Of a DNA stretch of 64,000 nt, positions 62,659 to 64,000 are shown one piece after another. The position numbers and the translations under genes are program-made. The stretch is taken from positions 124,001-188,000 of the forward strand of contig CAZGEG010000005.1 of assembly GCA_964524835.1 (NCBI GenBank). Direction: 5' to 3'. Numbering within the stretch: the stretch's first letter is position 1; each line of letters begins with the position of its first letter. Under the pieces are notes generated by a model, which did no database searches, was not told the origin of the DNA, and worked only from the letters and a program-made list of their open reading frames with translations. This stretch comes from JACRCG01 sp964524835 (lineage in GTDB: Bacteria; Desulfobacterota; Desulfuromonadia; Geobacterales; Pseudopelobacteraceae).

Positions 62659-63186
62659 ATGAAAACCTTCGGAGGCCCGATCCTCTTTCTCGACCGCAGC
62701 GACATCAACACCGACGAGATCATCCCGGCCAAGTACCTGACCGAGATCACCAAGGAGGATCTCAAACCCTATATCCTGGAAGACCTGAAACTCCCCGGCT
62801 TCGACCCGAAAGGGCCGAAAACCAGGAACGCACGGGTGGTCCTTTCCCGCGCCAACTTCGGTTGCGGCTCCTCCCGCGAGCATGCCCCCTGGGTGTTCGA
62901 GGTCAACGGCATCACCGCCGTGATCGCCGATTCCTTTGCCCGCATCTTCCGCCAAAACATGTTCAACTGCGGCATGGCCGCCATCGAGCTTCCCCCTGCG
63001 GATCTCGACCTGATCTTTACCCATGCTGGCGACGAGGACGCCGCGATGAGCATCGATATCGAGGCCGGAACCCTGACGGTGAGCGGCGGCGGCAAGCAGA
63101 AGTCCTTCAGCTTTGAAATTTCACCCTTCGACAAGGCCCTGGTGCTCGCCGGCGGCTGGGTCGATTACGCCGACCAGAAATATTAG
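62659..63186 (+). CDS. leuD: 3-Isopropylmalate dehydratase, small subunit
   Basis: A 175-residue swivelling-domain subunit partnering LeuC. The N-terminal FGGPILFLDRSDINTDEIIPA and the substrate-binding NFGCGSSREHAPW are complete. The start is ATG 62659, after CGAGGAG; an in-frame codon near 62599 would read through the inverted repeat and is not used. It forms an operon with leuC despite the repeat-filled gap. Confidence 0.96.
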   Translation: MKTFGGPILFLDRSDINTDEIIPAKYLTEITKEDLKPYILEDLKLPGFDPKGPKTRNARVVLSRANFGCGSSREHAPWVFEVNGITAVIADSFARIFRQNMFNCGMAAIELPPADLDLIFTHAGDEDAAMSIDIEAGTLTVSGGGKQKSFSFEISPFDKALVLAGGWVDYADQKY

Positions 63187-63236
63187 CACCTCCGGTATAT
63201 CCGGGCTGACAGCCACCAATTACCTTATGAAAAAAG

Positions 63237-63268
63237 AAGAGGGGGAAAACTCGCGTTTTCCCCCTCTT
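63237..63268. terminator. Bidirectional terminator after leuD
   Basis: A perfect 14-bp stem (AAGAGGGGGAAAAC / GTTTTCCCCCTCTT) with loop TCGC, between convergent leuD and EAL genes. An A-rich run to its left gives a T tail on the minus strand. Confidence 0.85.
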
Positions 63269-63335
63269 TCCCTATTGTGTATCCGGTCCGTTTATTATGT
63301 TTCCGGGAACGCCCGCCCAATTTTATCCAGCAAAA

Positions 63336-64000
63336 TTACCCTACCGAACGGCACTCTTCCATAAATCGCCCGGCTTCATCGGCAGAGAGCGGCACACTGA
63401 GCAGGAAACCCTGCATCTCATCACAACCACGACCTGCAAGGAAGGTAAGCTGTTCCCTCAGTTCTATCCCTTCGGCAATGACTGTAAGCCCCAATGAATG
63501 TGACATGCTTATGATGGCCTCTGCGATAGCAGCATCATTGGGGTCTTCGTGCACCTTCGTCACAAACGACCTGTCAATTTTCAGGCGATCCAGCGGAAAC
63601 CGCTTGAGACGACTCAGAGAAGAATATCCGGTTCCGAAATCATCGATCGAGATGCTGATACCGGAATCTTTGAGTTCGCTGAGGACATGCGCCGACCGGT
63701 CAACATCAGACATGATGGCGCTTTCGGTCAGCTCGATATCCAGCCAATCCGTCGGCAGGCCTACGTCTGAAATTATCGCCTGTACATTTTCCAGAAAATC
63801 CTGCTGCGCAAACTGGCACGCCGAGATATTGACGCCGACGCGCACTGCCGGCAGACCGGCGGCACGCCACTTCATCGCCTGCTGACAGGCGCTCCTCAAA
63901 ATCCAATGTCCAATCGGATTGATCAAACCGGTTTCTTCGGCCAGCGGAATAAACCGAAGCGGCGGCACGAGACCCAGCAGCGGGTGCTGCCAGCGCACAA
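63336..64000 (-). CDS. EAL-domain protein (c-di-GMP phosphodiesterase-like), partial
   Basis: C-terminal part of an EAL protein; the gene continues past the right edge. The visible 220 residues are most of an EAL domain: RWQHP (downstream of the EAL signature itself), VNISACQF, IELTESAIM, DDFGTGYSSLSRLKRFPLDRLKIDRSFV, AEGIE and QGFLLS. Metal- and substrate-binding residues (N, E, DD, K, E, Q) appear intact, so it should hydrolyse c-di-GMP. Any sensor or GGDEF domain lies outside. It is relevant to the GEMM-I riboswitch at 13.4 kb. Confidence 0.9.
   Translation of the reverse strand, partial: VRWQHPLLGLVPPLRFIPLAEETGLINPIGHWILRSACQQAMKWRAAGLPAVRVGVNISACQFAQQDFLENVQAIISDVGLPTDWLDIELTESAIMSDVDRSAHVLSELKDSGISISIDDFGTGYSSLSRLKRFPLDRLKIDRSFVTKVHEDPNDAAIAEAIISMSHSLGLTVIAEGIELREQLTFLAGRGCDEMQGFLLSVPLSADEAGRFMEECRSVG

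Overview
The window looks like one chromosomal stretch of a Geobacter-type bacterium (Desulfuromonadota, Geobacterales). The grounds are gene content and order: a complete 14-gene nuo operon, an ATP synthase a/c cluster (AtpZ-AtpI-AtpB-AtpE) separated from the F1 genes, argB-argD-argF-argG-argH near alaS-recX-pilT-recA, a GEMM-I riboswitch, EAL, hemerythrin and chemoreceptor genes, and an alternative-heme-type radical SAM protein. This is inference from gene families and remembered synteny; no database was searched. No phage, insertion sequence, CRISPR array or rRNA is visible. The only RNA gene is tRNA-Phe(GAA).

Layout. 1-8.2 kb: end of a Lon-like protease, bacteriohemerythrin, a small SAP-domain protein, ppiD-like and purC (operon on the minus strand), an AhbD-like radical SAM protein, tRNA-Phe, a 0.7 kb gene-poor stretch and a small lipoprotein. 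8.2-20.3 kb (all minus): a hybrid histidine kinase followed by a TANGO2/NRDE protein, an ACP-phosphodiesterase-like protein and an EamA transporter; a small exported protein behind a GEMM-I riboswitch; cupin, YbaN and rhomboid proteins; L-asparaginase, alpha-amylase, hpt and prmC. 20.3-35.6 kb (minus): nuoA to nuoN with a strong promoter upstream of nuoA. 35.8-38.9 kb (plus): hemL, then atpZ, atpI, atpB, atpE. 38.9-48.8 kb (minus): argB, argD, argF, argG, a Nudix gene, a nitrilase-like gene, argH, then gspA-, gspB- and lipoprotein genes. 48.9-55.6 kb (minus): recA, pilT, recX, alaS and a receiver-histidine kinase. 55.8-57.0 kb (plus): a chemoreceptor. 57.0-61.0 kb (minus): larB, larC, cinA, mutM. 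61.2-63.2 kb (plus): leuC, leuD. The right edge cuts an EAL-domain gene.

How the genes work together. Complex I feeds a proton (or ion) gradient that the a/c ring uses. The arg cluster holds the steps from N-acetylglutamate phosphorylation to arginine, except the acetyl-transfer and deacetylation steps and argC. leuCD encode isopropylmalate isomerase. purC, hpt, hemL, prmC, alaS, recA/recX and mutM are housekeeping genes. Signalling is represented by two histidine kinases, a chemoreceptor, an EAL protein and the dinucleotide riboswitch.

The most interesting items are the riboswitch whose 3' aptamer strand is also the 5' arm of an intrinsic terminator in front of an unrecognised exported protein; the NRDE gene that seems to start at ATC; an apparent nitrilase-fold protein inside the arginine operon; a 59-residue SAP-plus-four-cysteine protein; a PpiD-like protein with no recognisable catalytic half; and a c subunit carrying most of the sodium-ligand pattern.
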